A stretch of DNA of 64,000 bases from an uncultured Porphyromonadaceae bacterium. GTDB taxonomy: Bacteria; Bacteroidota; Bacteroidia; Bacteroidales; Muribaculaceae. Below, piece after piece: positions 18,854-27,069 of this stretch. A program made the translations under genes and the position numbers. How positions within the stretch are numbered: position 1 is the first letter of the stretch; each line of letters begins with the position of its first letter. The stretch is taken from the NCBI GenBank assembly GCA_946553045.1, contig CAMNRO010000004.1, positions 82,768-146,767 on the forward strand. Direction: 5' to 3'. Under the pieces are notes generated by a model, which was not told the DNA's origin, did not search any database, and saw only the letters and a program-made list of their open reading frames with translations.

Positions 18854-19876
18854 ATGATAGACAAGATAAACGCCCTTCGTGCCGAACTGGCCGCTCTCGC
18901 CGCAAACGGCGAAGGTGCCGACGTAGAAGCACTGCGTATCAAATATTTAAGTAAAAAAGGCGCTATTTCGGCGCTGATGAACGATTTCCGCAACGTTGCC
19001 GCCGAACAGAAGCGCGAACTCGGCCAGGCTCTCAACGAACTCAAAAATTTTGCCACCGACACCATCAATTCGCTCCGCGAGGCCGCAGAGGCCGGCCGCG
19101 CCAAGGCCGACGTGCCCGACCTTACCCGCACGGCAGCACCCGTAGCCCTGGGCACACGCCACCCGCTGTCGCTTGTGCGCGAGCAGATTATCGACATTTT
19201 CCGCCGCCTCGGCTTCACCATTGCCGAAGGCCCCGAAATAGAAGATGACTGGCATGTGTTCGAAAGCCTCAATTTCGCCGCCGACCACCCCGCGCGCGAC
19301 ATGCAGGACACTTTCTTTATCGGCCGCAACCCCGATGTGCTCCTGCGCACACATACCTCGAGTGTGCAGACCCGCGTGATGACTTCGCAGAAGCCCCCTA
19401 TCCGCATTATCTGCCCGGGCCGCGTGTACCGCAACGAGGCTATCTCCGCCCGCGCCCACTGCTTCTTCCACCAGCTCGAAGCGCTCTACGTAGACCACAA
19501 TGTGACCTTCGCCGACCTTCGCCAGACGCTGCTCTACTTCGCCCGCGAAATGTTCGGCCCCCAGACCGAAATCCGCCTCCGTCCCAGCTACTTCCCCTTC
19601 ACCGAACCTTCGGCCGAAATGGATATCAGCTGCAACCTCTGCGGCGGCAAGGGCTGCTCCTTCTGCAAGGGCACAGGCTGGGTTGAAATCCTCGGCTGCG
19701 GCATGGTAGACCCCAACGTGCTCGAAGCCTGCGGCATAGATTCGAAAGAATACACCGGCTTCGCACTCGGCATGGGTATTGAGCGTATCACAAACCTGAA
19801 ATACCAGGTGAAGGACCTCCGCATGTTCTCCGAGAACGATGTCCGCTTCCTCGACGAGTTTACCGCCGCAAAATAA
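18854..19876 (+). CDS. pheS: Phenylalanyl-tRNA synthetase alpha subunit
   Basis: A 340-residue class II synthetase subunit: an N-terminal coiled coil that binds tRNA (about 1-85), then the catalytic core with HPLSLVREQIIDIFRRLGF, motif 2 (LLRTHTSSVQTRVM, RIICPGRVYRNEAISARAHCFFHQLEALYVD) and motif 3 (GFALGMGIERITNLKYQVKDLRMFSENDVRFLDEF). It charges tRNA-Phe together with PheT, which is encoded elsewhere, as is common in Bacteroidetes. nth follows after 10 bp. Confidence 0.97.
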   Translation: MIDKINALRAELAALAANGEGADVEALRIKYLSKKGAISALMNDFRNVAAEQKRELGQALNELKNFATDTINSLREAAEAGRAKADVPDLTRTAAPVALGTRHPLSLVREQIIDIFRRLGFTIAEGPEIEDDWHVFESLNFAADHPARDMQDTFFIGRNPDVLLRTHTSSVQTRVMTSQKPPIRIICPGRVYRNEAISARAHCFFHQLEALYVDHNVTFADLRQTLLYFAREMFGPQTEIRLRPSYFPFTEPSAEMDISCNLCGGKGCSFCKGTGWVEILGCGMVDPNVLEACGIDSKEYTGFALGMGIERITNLKYQVKDLRMFSENDVRFLDEFTAAK

Positions 19877-19886
19877 AAACGCATCG

Positions 19887-20576
19887 ATGAAACAGTCGGA
19901 GCGCTACAAGGCAGTAATCGGGCGGTTTGAAAAGGAGATGCCGGTCGTACAGACCGAGCTGCACTACGAAAACCCCTACCAGCTTCTTGTGGCGGTGATA
20001 TTGTCGGCCCAATGCACCGACAAACGTGTCAACATGATCACCCCGGCGCTGTTCGAGGCCTATCCGACCGTCGACGCCCTTGCCGCAGCCACTCAGGAGG
20101 ATATATACGGCTATATAAAGTCCGTATCATACCCCAACAACAAGAGCAAGGCCCTCCTGGGCATGGCACGCAAGCTGACGGCCGACTTCGGCGGCCATGT
20201 GCCCGACGACATGGAATCTCTGACGAGCCTGCCGGGCGTAGGCCGCAAGACAGCCAATGTCATTCTATCTGTCATCTACGGGCAGGCAGCCATGGCGGTA
20301 GACACGCATGTGTTCCGCGTGGCAGAGCGCATAGGCCTCACCACGGGCAGCCGCACACCCCTCGCCACCGAGAAGAAGCTCATGGAGAATATCCCCGCCG
20401 AAGCTGTAGCCCGCGCCCACCACTGGCTGATTCTCCACGGACGCTACGTGTGCAAGGCCCGCAAGCCCGAATGCGGCAAGTGCTTTCTGGCCGACGTATG
20501 CCGCTATCGCGAGCGCGAAGACGCCAAGGCAGCCCGCGCCATAGCAAAAGCCAAATCTCTTGCCGATATAGATTGA
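19887..20576 (+). CDS. nth: Endonuclease III (DNA glycosylase/AP lyase)
   Basis: A 229-residue protein. The frame is open further upstream into pheS, but ATG 19887, 10 bp after the pheS stop, fits the family length. It shows the helix-hairpin-helix LPGVGRKTANV with catalytic Lys121, the catalytic Asp139 in AVDTHVFRVAERIGL, and a C-terminal [4Fe-4S] motif C-x6-C-x2-C-x5-C (CKARKPECGKCFLADVC). It removes oxidized pyrimidines from DNA. It sits in a tight run with pheS and the TRIC-like gene 4 bp downstream. Confidence 0.96.
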   Translation: MKQSERYKAVIGRFEKEMPVVQTELHYENPYQLLVAVILSAQCTDKRVNMITPALFEAYPTVDALAAATQEDIYGYIKSVSYPNNKSKALLGMARKLTADFGGHVPDDMESLTSLPGVGRKTANVILSVIYGQAAMAVDTHVFRVAERIGLTTGSRTPLATEKKLMENIPAEAVARAHHWLILHGRYVCKARKPECGKCFLADVCRYREREDAKAARAIAKAKSLADID

Positions 20577-20580
20577 AGCA

Positions 20581-21225
20581 ATGGACGAAAGCAACGTTTT
20601 CATTTTCACCATCGAGGTCGTCGGCACCATCGCCTTCGCCATTTCGGGCATACGCCTGGCGGCCGCCAAGAATTTCGACTGGTTCGGCGCCTACGTCGTA
20701 GGCCTCGTCACGGCCATCGGCGGAGGTACGCTCCGCGACGTCCTCCTGGCCGTGCCCGTGTTCTGGATGCAGAACTCCATGTTCCTTCTGGTGACACTCA
20801 TATCACTAATCGCGGTAATCATATTCCGCCGCGCCCTTGTCGGGGGCATGCGGACGCTCTTCATCTTCGACGCCATCGGTCTGGCCCTCTTCGTGGTCGT
20901 CGGCATCGAAAAAAGCTTCGCCGCAGGCTACCCCGAATGGGTGGCGATAGTAATGGGTATCATCACAGGCTCCTTCGGCGGCGTGACGCGCGACATTCTC
21001 ATCAACGAGGCCCCGCTCTTCTTCAAGAAAGACATCTACGCCACGGCCTGCCTCGCCGGAGGCGTCGTCTACTGGCTGGTCGACTTTATTCCGGGCATGC
21101 CGCAGATGGTTCCCCAGATAGCATGCGCCGTCGCAGTAATAGGCCTGCGCATAGCCGCCGTGCACTACAACTGGTCGCTCCCCATCCTCAAGGTGCCACC
21201 CGAAGACCTGCCTAAGAAATTATGA
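20581..21225 (+). CDS. TRIC/UPF0126-family membrane channel protein
   Basis: A 214-residue protein with seven predicted membrane helices arranged as two repeats, each with a glycine-rich signature: GLVTAIGGGTLRDVLL (about 46-60) and GIITGSFGGVTRDILI (about 127-142). These are the marks of bacterial trimeric intracellular cation channel homologues (YicG/YadS type), probably potassium-permeable channels or glycine-related transporters. The stop codon TGA is itself part of the TTATGAA repeat that follows. Confidence 0.88.
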   Translation: MDESNVFIFTIEVVGTIAFAISGIRLAAAKNFDWFGAYVVGLVTAIGGGTLRDVLLAVPVFWMQNSMFLLVTLISLIAVIIFRRALVGGMRTLFIFDAIGLALFVVVGIEKSFAAGYPEWVAIVMGIITGSFGGVTRDILINEAPLFFKKDIYATACLAGGVVYWLVDFIPGMPQMVPQIACAVAVIGLRIAAVHYNWSLPILKVPPEDLPKKL

Positions 21226-21259
21226 ATTATGGATTATGAATTCGATTAAATCCATAATG
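21218..21259. repeat. Period-7 array starting at the stop codon of the TRIC-like gene
   Basis: AATTATG, AATTATG, GATTATG, AATTCGA, TTAAATC, CATAATG run in 7-nt phase. The TGA at 21223-21225 lies in the first unit. ATTATGGATT and AATCCATAAT form an internal inverted repeat. Confidence 0.8.
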
Positions 21260-21298
21260 TCAAGATAATGGTTTTCGGCAACGTGCATTTATCTTAAC
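21259..21298. repeat. Inverted repeat related to the susE/susF leader palindromes
   Basis: CAAGATAA and TTATCTTAAC are complementary arms around a loop of about 20 nt. The arms match the core (TTAAGATAATGG / TATCTTAAC) of the larger palindromes at 32327-32379 and 33695-33768. Confidence 0.65.
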
Positions 21299-21333
21299 TC
21301 TTTTGACTTTTTCAACTCCCTCGACTCCACTAA
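21295..21333. repeat. Period-9 degenerate array before gtrA-like start
   Basis: TAACTCTTT, TGACTTTTT, CAACTCCCT, CGACTCCAC, TAA run in 9-nt phase directly up to the ATG at 21334. The shared core is a purine-ACT at fixed spacing. Confidence 0.7.
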
Positions 21334-21747
21334 ATGAAAGAACAGCTCGGTCAGTTTATACGGTATTGCATTGTCGGCGTGCTCAATACGCTGGTGACGC
21401 TCGGCGTGATTTATCTATGTAAATCCATGCTGGGCTGGAATCTGTATGTGAGCAACGCCCTGGGCTACATTGCCGGTGTGACAAATTCTTTCTTCTGCAA
21501 CAAACAGTGGACCTTCAAATCGAAGGGCGCCTACCGCCGCGAAGCGCTTCGGTTTATCGTCGGATTCGGCGTGTGCTACGCCCTCCAGTTCGTGCTCGTA
21601 TGGATGCTCACCCAGTCCGACTTCGGCTCCTACGACTTCCGCATTCTCGGCATCGTAATATCCGGCTACGGCATTGCCACACTCCTCGGAAATATTGTCT
21701 ATACACTCGCAAATTTCGTCTTTAACAGACTCGTCACTTTCCGATAA
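21334..21747 (+). CDS. GtrA-family membrane protein
   Basis: A 137-residue protein with four membrane helices and the family pattern FIRYCIVGVLNTLVTLGVIYL, NALGYIAGVTNSFFCNKQWTFKSKG, ending in NFVFNRLVTFR. GtrA-type proteins are thought to move polyprenyl-linked sugars across the inner membrane for surface-glycan decoration. No partner glycosyltransferase adjoins it; the nearest flippase and glycosyltransferase are about 6 kb downstream. Confidence 0.9.
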   Translation: MKEQLGQFIRYCIVGVLNTLVTLGVIYLCKSMLGWNLYVSNALGYIAGVTNSFFCNKQWTFKSKGAYRREALRFIVGFGVCYALQFVLVWMLTQSDFGSYDFRILGIVISGYGIATLLGNIVYTLANFVFNRLVTFR

Positions 21748-21760
21748 TTAAAAATTTTAC

Positions 21761-21801
21761 TAAATTTGCCTCTTGCGAAGCTCCGAACGAACAATCGGAG
21801 C
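21761..21801 (+). promoter_or_regulatory. Probable promoter and leader hairpin of tolC operon
   Basis: TAAATTTG at 21761-21768 matches TAnnTTTG; the -33 region is only a weak TTTC. The leader carries a small hairpin, GCTCCGA with TCGGAGC (21780-21801), before the start at 21845. Confidence 0.55.
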
Positions 21802-21844
21802 AAGCAGGAGGTTCTTTATATACTAACGTTTCAACTAATCCGGA

Positions 21845-23359
21845 ATGAAGCTCCATAATCAATACCGTAAACTGCGCTACGGCGCCGTGGCAGTGCTGTT
21901 TGCCGCGGCCGGACTCGCATCAACCATCACAGCGCAGCAACCGATGGTCTCTGCCGATGCCACCGTGACGCTGCCCGGCATCGTGCCCCTCGATTCGTGC
22001 CGAGCCATGGCGCTGACAAACAACAAGCAGCTCCAGATGGCCCGCCAGCGTGTAGTAAAGGCCGAATATCAGAATAAGGAGGCCTTCGCCGCCTATCTGC
22101 CCGCCATCGACTTTGCCGGCGGCTACCTCTACAACCAGCGCAAAATCTCGATGTTCGACTCCGACCAGATGCTCCCCATCAAGAGCTTCGACCTCCAGAC
22201 ACAGTCGTATCAGTTCGATCTGGTCAAGAATCCCGTCACCGGCGAACCTATAAAAGGCCCCAACGGACAGTATATACCCGCAAACGTGGCATATCTGCCC
22301 AAAGAAGCGCTCGAATACGACATTCACAACGTATTTTTCGGCGCCGTAACCCTCACACAGCCTATATACATGGGCGGCAAGATTGTGGCTATGAACAAAC
22401 TCACCAAAGCAGCCGAAGGCGCCGCACGCGAGCTTGAGACCAACGCCACCGAAAATATCATCTATGCCGTCGACGCCGCATACTGGCAGGTCGTGTCGCT
22501 CAAAGCAAAGCGCGAACTCGCCGTGAGCTATGTGAATCTCCTCGACTCGCTCAGCCACAACGTCCATCTCATGCTCGACGAGGGCGTGGCCACACGGGCC
22601 GACGCTCTCAGTGTCGACGTGAAGCTCAATGCCGCCCAGGTCGACCTAGTGAAGGTGGAAAACGGCCTTGTGCTGTCGCGCATGGCCCTGGCCCAGGTCT
22701 GCGGGCTGCCCGTGAACACCGTCTTTACCCTCGCCGACGAGGACAATAAGGACGCCGTGCCCACCGCGGGCATTGCCTCCGACGAAGGCTACGACATGGA
22801 AGCCGTCTACGCACGCCGCCCCGACCTGCGCGCCCTCGAATATGGCGTCGAAGCTGCCAGACAGCAGAAGCGCGTGGCTCTCTCGGCCATGCTGCCGAAT
22901 GTGGCCCTCATCGGCTCTTACGAAGTATCCAATCCCAACCTCTACGACGGCTTCAAGAAGCGTTTCAAAGGCGCATTCTCCGTCGGAGCGATGGTAAGCA
23001 TTCCGATTTGGCACTGGGGCGGTAACCGCGCCAAGTACAAGGCCGCCGAAGCCGACGAGAACATACGCCGTCTCGAGCTGGCCGACGCCCGCGAGATGGT
23101 GAGCCTTCAGGTGAATCAGGCCGCTTTCAAGACTCAGGAGGCCTGCAAGACCTACGAGATGACTATGACAAATCTCGCCAAGGCCGACGAGAATCTGCGC
23201 ACCGCCACCCTCGGCTTCCGCGAGGGCGTGGCGACAGCCGACAATGTCATGGCCGCTCAGACTGCATGGCTCAAGGCTCATTCCGAGCAGATCGACGCCA
23301 TGATTGAGGTGCAGCTCTGCCAGACATACCTCAGCAAAGCCCTCGGCACACTCTATTAG
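21845..23359 (+). CDS. TolC-family outer-membrane efflux protein
   Basis: A 504-residue protein with a signal peptide ending near ITAQ and the TolC internal duplication: long helices starting at LDSCRAMALTNNKQLQMARQRV (about 50-72) and again at ARRPDLRALEYGVEAARQQKRVALSAMLPNVALIGSYEV (about 325-365). A beta-strand turn reads YMGGKIVAMNKLTKAAEGAARE. It forms the trimeric outer-membrane duct of the efflux system encoded downstream (HlyD plus two ABC-2 permeases). Confidence 0.94.
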   Translation: MKLHNQYRKLRYGAVAVLFAAAGLASTITAQQPMVSADATVTLPGIVPLDSCRAMALTNNKQLQMARQRVVKAEYQNKEAFAAYLPAIDFAGGYLYNQRKISMFDSDQMLPIKSFDLQTQSYQFDLVKNPVTGEPIKGPNGQYIPANVAYLPKEALEYDIHNVFFGAVTLTQPIYMGGKIVAMNKLTKAAEGAARELETNATENIIYAVDAAYWQVVSLKAKRELAVSYVNLLDSLSHNVHLMLDEGVATRADALSVDVKLNAAQVDLVKVENGLVLSRMALAQVCGLPVNTVFTLADEDNKDAVPTAGIASDEGYDMEAVYARRPDLRALEYGVEAARQQKRVALSAMLPNVALIGSYEVSNPNLYDGFKKRFKGAFSVGAMVSIPIWHWGGNRAKYKAAEADENIRRLELADAREMVSLQVNQAAFKTQEACKTYEMTMTNLAKADENLRTATLGFREGVATADNVMAAQTAWLKAHSEQIDAMIEVQLCQTYLSKALGTLY

Positions 23360-23470
23360 GAAGTTAGGAAGCTAAGAGATTAGGAGATTAGGAGATTAGG
23401 AGGTTAGGAAATCTGACCCATCAGACTAATTAGACCAATTAGACTAATCCGACCAATCCGACCAATCCTC
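23355..23470. repeat. Period-8 then period-9 array between tolC and hlyD-like genes
   Basis: The stop TAG (23357-23359) is inside the first unit. Eight-mers GTTAGGAA, GCTAAGAG, ATTAGGAG (three times), GTTAGGAA follow, then nine-mers CAGACTAAT, TAGACCAAT, TAGACTAAT, CCGACCAAT, CCGACCAAT. The two halves differ in period and sequence and are not obviously complementary. Confidence 0.8.
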
Positions 23471-23509
23471 GCCAACAACAAATCATCGAAACTAAAACAC
23501 AAACACAAT

Positions 23510-24526
23510 ATGACACAGAGTCAAAACCAGGAAAAACGGGCCAACAGAACCCTGCTCATCACCATGGCGGTGGTCGTCGTGGCTGTAGCAATCATTGCTG
23601 TGGTCGGATTCATCTTCATGAATCGCCCTGACTCTTATATAGAAGGTCAGGTGGAAGGCACAAATATCCGCATTTCGGGCAAACTCGCCGGACGTGTGCA
23701 GGAGTTCTACGTCGAAGAAGGCGACACCGTGCATGCGGGCGACACCCTCGTGCGCATACACTCGTCGATTGTCGAGGCTCAGCTCGGACAGGCCGAGGCC
23801 ATGCGCGAGATAGCCGCAGCGCAGAATAAGAAAGTGGATGCCGGCACCCGCATGCAGATTGTAAACGCCGCCGCCGACCTCCTCCGCCAGGCAGAAGCCG
23901 GAGTCACCATCACAAAGAAGACCTACGACCGCATGGAGCGTCTCTATGCCGAAGGCGTCATCGCAGAGCAGAAGCGCGACGAGGCCAAAGCAGCCTACGA
24001 CGCAGCCGTCGCTGCCCGCGACGCAGCCGCAAGCCAGCTTTCGCTCGCCAAGGCAGGCGCCCAGAAAGAAGACAAAGAATCGGCCCAGGCTATGGTGCAG
24101 GCTGCCGGAAGCGGCGTAAAGCAGGTGGAGGCCGTGCTCGAAGACAGCTATCTCACAGCGCCATTCGACGGCACCATCGACCAGATATACCCTGAAGTCG
24201 GCGAACTTGTGTCGCTCGGCGCGCCTATCATGAGCCTGCTGAGAAGCGACGACCGATGGGTTACATTCAACGTGCGCGAAGAGCTCCTCAACGAGCTTTC
24301 TATCGGCAAGGAAATCAAGGTGATGATTCCGGCCCTGGGCAAGAAGGAAATAAACGTGAAAATCTACTACGTCCGCGACATGGGCAGCTACGCTACCTGG
24401 CGCTCGACCAAATCGACCGGCAGCTACGACAGCCGCACATTCCAGATCAAGGCACGCCCGACAGAAAACGTTCCCGGCCTGCGCCCCGGCATGTCGGCAG
24501 TTTTCGAGCAGCCGGAAACTAAGTGA
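23510..24526 (+). CDS. HlyD/EmrA-type membrane-fusion protein
   Basis: A 338-residue periplasmic adaptor: short cytoplasmic N-terminus, one membrane helix (about 16-37; LLITMAVVVVAVAIIAVVGFIF), a lipoyl half (VEGTNIRISGKLAGRVQEFYVEEGDTVHAGDTLVRI), an alpha-helical hairpin (about 85-200), the second lipoyl half (TAPFDGTIDQIYPEVGELVSLGAPIMSLL) and a beta-barrel domain. It links the inner-membrane permeases to TolC. Operon position supports this role. Confidence 0.93.
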   Translation: MTQSQNQEKRANRTLLITMAVVVVAVAIIAVVGFIFMNRPDSYIEGQVEGTNIRISGKLAGRVQEFYVEEGDTVHAGDTLVRIHSSIVEAQLGQAEAMREIAAAQNKKVDAGTRMQIVNAAADLLRQAEAGVTITKKTYDRMERLYAEGVIAEQKRDEAKAAYDAAVAARDAAASQLSLAKAGAQKEDKESAQAMVQAAGSGVKQVEAVLEDSYLTAPFDGTIDQIYPEVGELVSLGAPIMSLLRSDDRWVTFNVREELLNELSIGKEIKVMIPALGKKEINVKIYYVRDMGSYATWRSTKSTGSYDSRTFQIKARPTENVPGLRPGMSAVFEQPETK

Positions 24527-24599
24527 GAAGTAATAAGGAATAAGTAGTTAAGTAGTAAGTGCACCCCCACTAACCACTAACCACTAACCACTAACCACC
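24527..24599. repeat. Period-7 array between hlyD-like and first permease gene
   Basis: The stop side reads AGTAATA, AGGAATA, AGTAGTT, AAGTAGT, AAGTGCA. The start side reads CCACTAA four times and then CCACCGA, up to the ATG at 24605. The halves have opposite strand bias and limited AGTG/CACT complementarity. Confidence 0.8.
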
Positions 24600-24604
24600 G
24601 ACGA

Positions 24605-25765
24605 ATGAACAGCTTCTTTTCAGGCATCAGGCGGGAAATACACCGCATGTGTTCGCGGAAGATGTATATCTTCGGCATGGTCATCGTGCCGATTTTCACT
24701 GTCGTATTCTTCCTCGACCTCCTCTCGCCGGGACTTCCCGAGCATGTGCCGACTGCTGTGGTCGACCTCGACCACTCGACGATGAGCCGCAGCGTCACCC
24801 GCTCGCTCCGCGCCCTGCAGCTCCTCGACATATGCAAAGATGCCGAAAGCTACGACCAGGCCCTCGATCAGGTTCGCGCCGGAGAGACGTTCGGTTTCTT
24901 CGTCATTCCGGCGAATTTCGAGAAAGACGCCCTCGGCGGCAACACGCCAACGCTCGAGTACTACACCAACATGACCTACTTCGTGCCCGGCACACTGTCG
25001 TTCAAGGGCTTCAAGACCGTTGCCGTGGCTACGGCGGGCGGAGTGGTGCAGCAGACCCTCGTCAGCATGGGGGTCGACCCGCAGAACGTTGCCTCGATTA
25101 TTCAGCCCGTTGTCATCGACCAGTTTCCGCTCAACAATCCGTGGATGAACTACTCGTACTACCTCACGCCGTCGTTCTCCATGGCAACCCTGGCACTGAT
25201 GATTATGCTCATGACCGTCTTCTCCATAACCATGGAGATTAAAGACGGCACATCGCCCAGCTGGCTCGCCACAAACGGCGGAAGCATGCTGCAGGCCATC
25301 GTCACCAAGCTTTTGCCCCAGACTGTTGTTTTCATGGCCGTGAGCCTCTTCATGCTCTGGCTCATGTTCGGGTTCTCTGCCTTCCCCATGAACGGAAGCC
25401 TCTTCTGGCTCATCGTGGCTACCTTCCTGCTCGTCACCGCCTCGCAGGGCTTCGCCGTGTTCGTGTGCTCGGTCGTGCCCAACCCGCGCCTCTCGTTCAG
25501 CCTCTGCGCGCTCTTCGGCATTCTGTCGTTCTCCTTCACAGGCTTCTCCTTCCCGGTGCAGAGCATGTACGGCGGCCTGGCCGTCTTCAGCTGGCTCGCC
25601 CCGATACGCTACTGGTTCCTCATCTACATCAACGAGGGCCTCGACGGCGTCGGCCTGTACTATTCGCGTTTCTACTTCGTGGCGCTCATTCTGTTCCCCT
25701 TCGTGGCCTGCGTGCTGCTGAAACGCCTCCGCAAAGCATGTCTCAACCCCGTTTATGTTCCATAG
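24605..25765 (+). CDS. ABC-2-type permease of efflux operon
   Basis: A 386-residue protein with the YhhJ/YbhR-like topology: one N-terminal helix (about 19-39), a large extracytoplasmic domain (about 40-175), then five helices in the C-terminal half (SMATLALMIMLMTVFSITMEIKDGT; LPQTVVFMAVSLFMLWLMFGF; LFWLIVATFLLVTASQGFAVFVC). It should form the inner-membrane part of an exporter with the HlyD and TolC proteins. No nucleotide-binding subunit is encoded in the operon. The 3' end meets the next permease gene with an 11-bp overlap or a 1-bp gap, depending on the start used. Confidence 0.9.
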   Translation: MNSFFSGIRREIHRMCSRKMYIFGMVIVPIFTVVFFLDLLSPGLPEHVPTAVVDLDHSTMSRSVTRSLRALQLLDICKDAESYDQALDQVRAGETFGFFVIPANFEKDALGGNTPTLEYYTNMTYFVPGTLSFKGFKTVAVATAGGVVQQTLVSMGVDPQNVASIIQPVVIDQFPLNNPWMNYSYYLTPSFSMATLALMIMLMTVFSITMEIKDGTSPSWLATNGGSMLQAIVTKLLPQTVVFMAVSLFMLWLMFGFSAFPMNGSLFWLIVATFLLVTASQGFAVFVCSVVPNPRLSFSLCALFGILSFSFTGFSFPVQSMYGGLAVFSWLAPIRYWFLIYINEGLDGVGLYYSRFYFVALILFPFVACVLLKRLRKACLNPVYVP

Positions 25766-26954
25766 TATGAATGCATTCAGCTACATCAGGAATTGGTTCG
25801 CCGCTCTGGGGCGCGTATTCCGCCGCGAGCTGCGGCATATCATCAAAGACCCCGGAGTGCTTCTGTTCTTCATAGCGCTGCCGCTGGCCTATCCGGTTGT
25901 CTATACTCTCATCTACAACCCCGAGGTGGTCCGCAAGCTGCCCGTGGCCGTCGTAGACGAATCCATGACCGCGGCCTCGCGCGACTTCGTCCGCAAAGCC
26001 TCCGCCTCGCCCTCGATAGAAATATATGCCTACTGCCCCAACATGGCCGACGCCCGCGCTCTCATGGCCGAAGGCAAGGTCTTCGGCATCATGCAGATTC
26101 CGGCAAGCTATGCCAAAAAACTCGGAAACGGAGAGCAGGCTCATGTCGAGTTCTATGCGGAAATGAGCCTCCTGCTGCGCTACCGCACCCTCGTTGCCGC
26201 CCTCACCGACCTGCAGATAGAGATGATTTCGGAAATCACAGGCGAAAAGATACAGATGGCGGGGCTGCAGTCGCTCGCCGGCGACGCCTCGGCGCCCGTC
26301 AAAAGCGAGAGCAACTTCCTGGGCGACACCGAGCAGGGATTCGCCTCCTTCGTCATTCCCGGCATTGTCATTCTCATACTACAGCAGAGCATGATACTCG
26401 GCATAACACTACTCGGAGGAACCTCGCGCGAACGCCGACGCCGCAACGGCGGCATAGACCCGCAGGAGGTGCCGAACGTGCCCGTATCGGCAACCATATG
26501 GGGCAAAGCGCTATGCTACACCGTATTCTACATTCCGATGACGGTCTATATACTCCGTTTCATTCCCGAAATGTTCAATCTGCCGCACTACGGAAACCCC
26601 GTCGACTACTATCTCTTCATCTTCCCGCTCCTCCTGGCCACGGCATTCCTCGGCCTCACACTCAACTACTTCATGAAGCAGCGCGAGAGCGCCTTCATCA
26701 TCATAGTATTCACATCGGTGGTATTCCTCTTCCTCTCGGGTCTCACATGGCCGCGCTATGCAATGAGCGCCCTCTGGACATGGGCCGGCAACTGCGTGCC
26801 CGCCGTATGGGGCGTAGAAGGCTTCATTCGCATCAACAGCAACGCCGCAGCCCTCTCCGAAGTCGCCCACGAATACACCGCCCTCTGGCTCCTCACCGCC
26901 GCATACATGCTCACCGCATTACTCGCAACTTCGTTGCTCCGTAAGCAGAATTAA
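25755..26954 (+). CDS. Second ABC-2-type permease of efflux operon
   Basis: A 399-residue protein with the same layout as its upstream neighbour: N-terminal helix (LLFFIALPLAYPVVYTLIYN), an extracytoplasmic domain, and C-terminal helices (FVIPGIVILILQQSMILGITLLGG; FIIIVFTSVVFLFLSGLTWPRYAM). The alternative ATG at 25767 begins 2 bp after the previous stop and is equally plausible. The pair would form a heterodimeric channel. Its stop codon TAA lies inside the AATTAATAATTAATAA repeat that starts the next spacer. Confidence 0.9.
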   Translation: MFHSMNAFSYIRNWFAALGRVFRRELRHIIKDPGVLLFFIALPLAYPVVYTLIYNPEVVRKLPVAVVDESMTAASRDFVRKASASPSIEIYAYCPNMADARALMAEGKVFGIMQIPASYAKKLGNGEQAHVEFYAEMSLLLRYRTLVAALTDLQIEMISEITGEKIQMAGLQSLAGDASAPVKSESNFLGDTEQGFASFVIPGIVILILQQSMILGITLLGGTSRERRRRNGGIDPQEVPNVPVSATIWGKALCYTVFYIPMTVYILRFIPEMFNLPHYGNPVDYYLFIFPLLLATAFLGLTLNYFMKQRESAFIIIVFTSVVFLFLSGLTWPRYAMSALWTWAGNCVPAVWGVEGFIRINSNAAALSEVAHEYTALWLLTAAYMLTALLATSLLRKQN

Positions 26955-27068
26955 TAATTAATAATTTATAATGTAGAATTAATAATACTTCTTACTTTAA
27001 TATACTCCTCTTTTCCTGCCAATCAACATCAAATTATTCATTATTAATTATTAATTCTCAATTATTGC
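26949..27068. repeat. Complementary period-7 arrays between permease and flippase genes
   Basis: The stop side has ATTAATA, ATTAATA, ATTTATA, ATGTAGA, ATTAATA, ATACTTC (26954-26995). The start side has TTATTCA, TTATTAA, TTATTAA, TTCTCAA, TTATTGC (27033-27067). The two arrays are near-perfect reverse complements, separated by about 40 nt, so the spacer can fold into a long AU-rich hairpin joining stop and start. Confidence 0.85.
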
Positions 27069-27069
27069 A

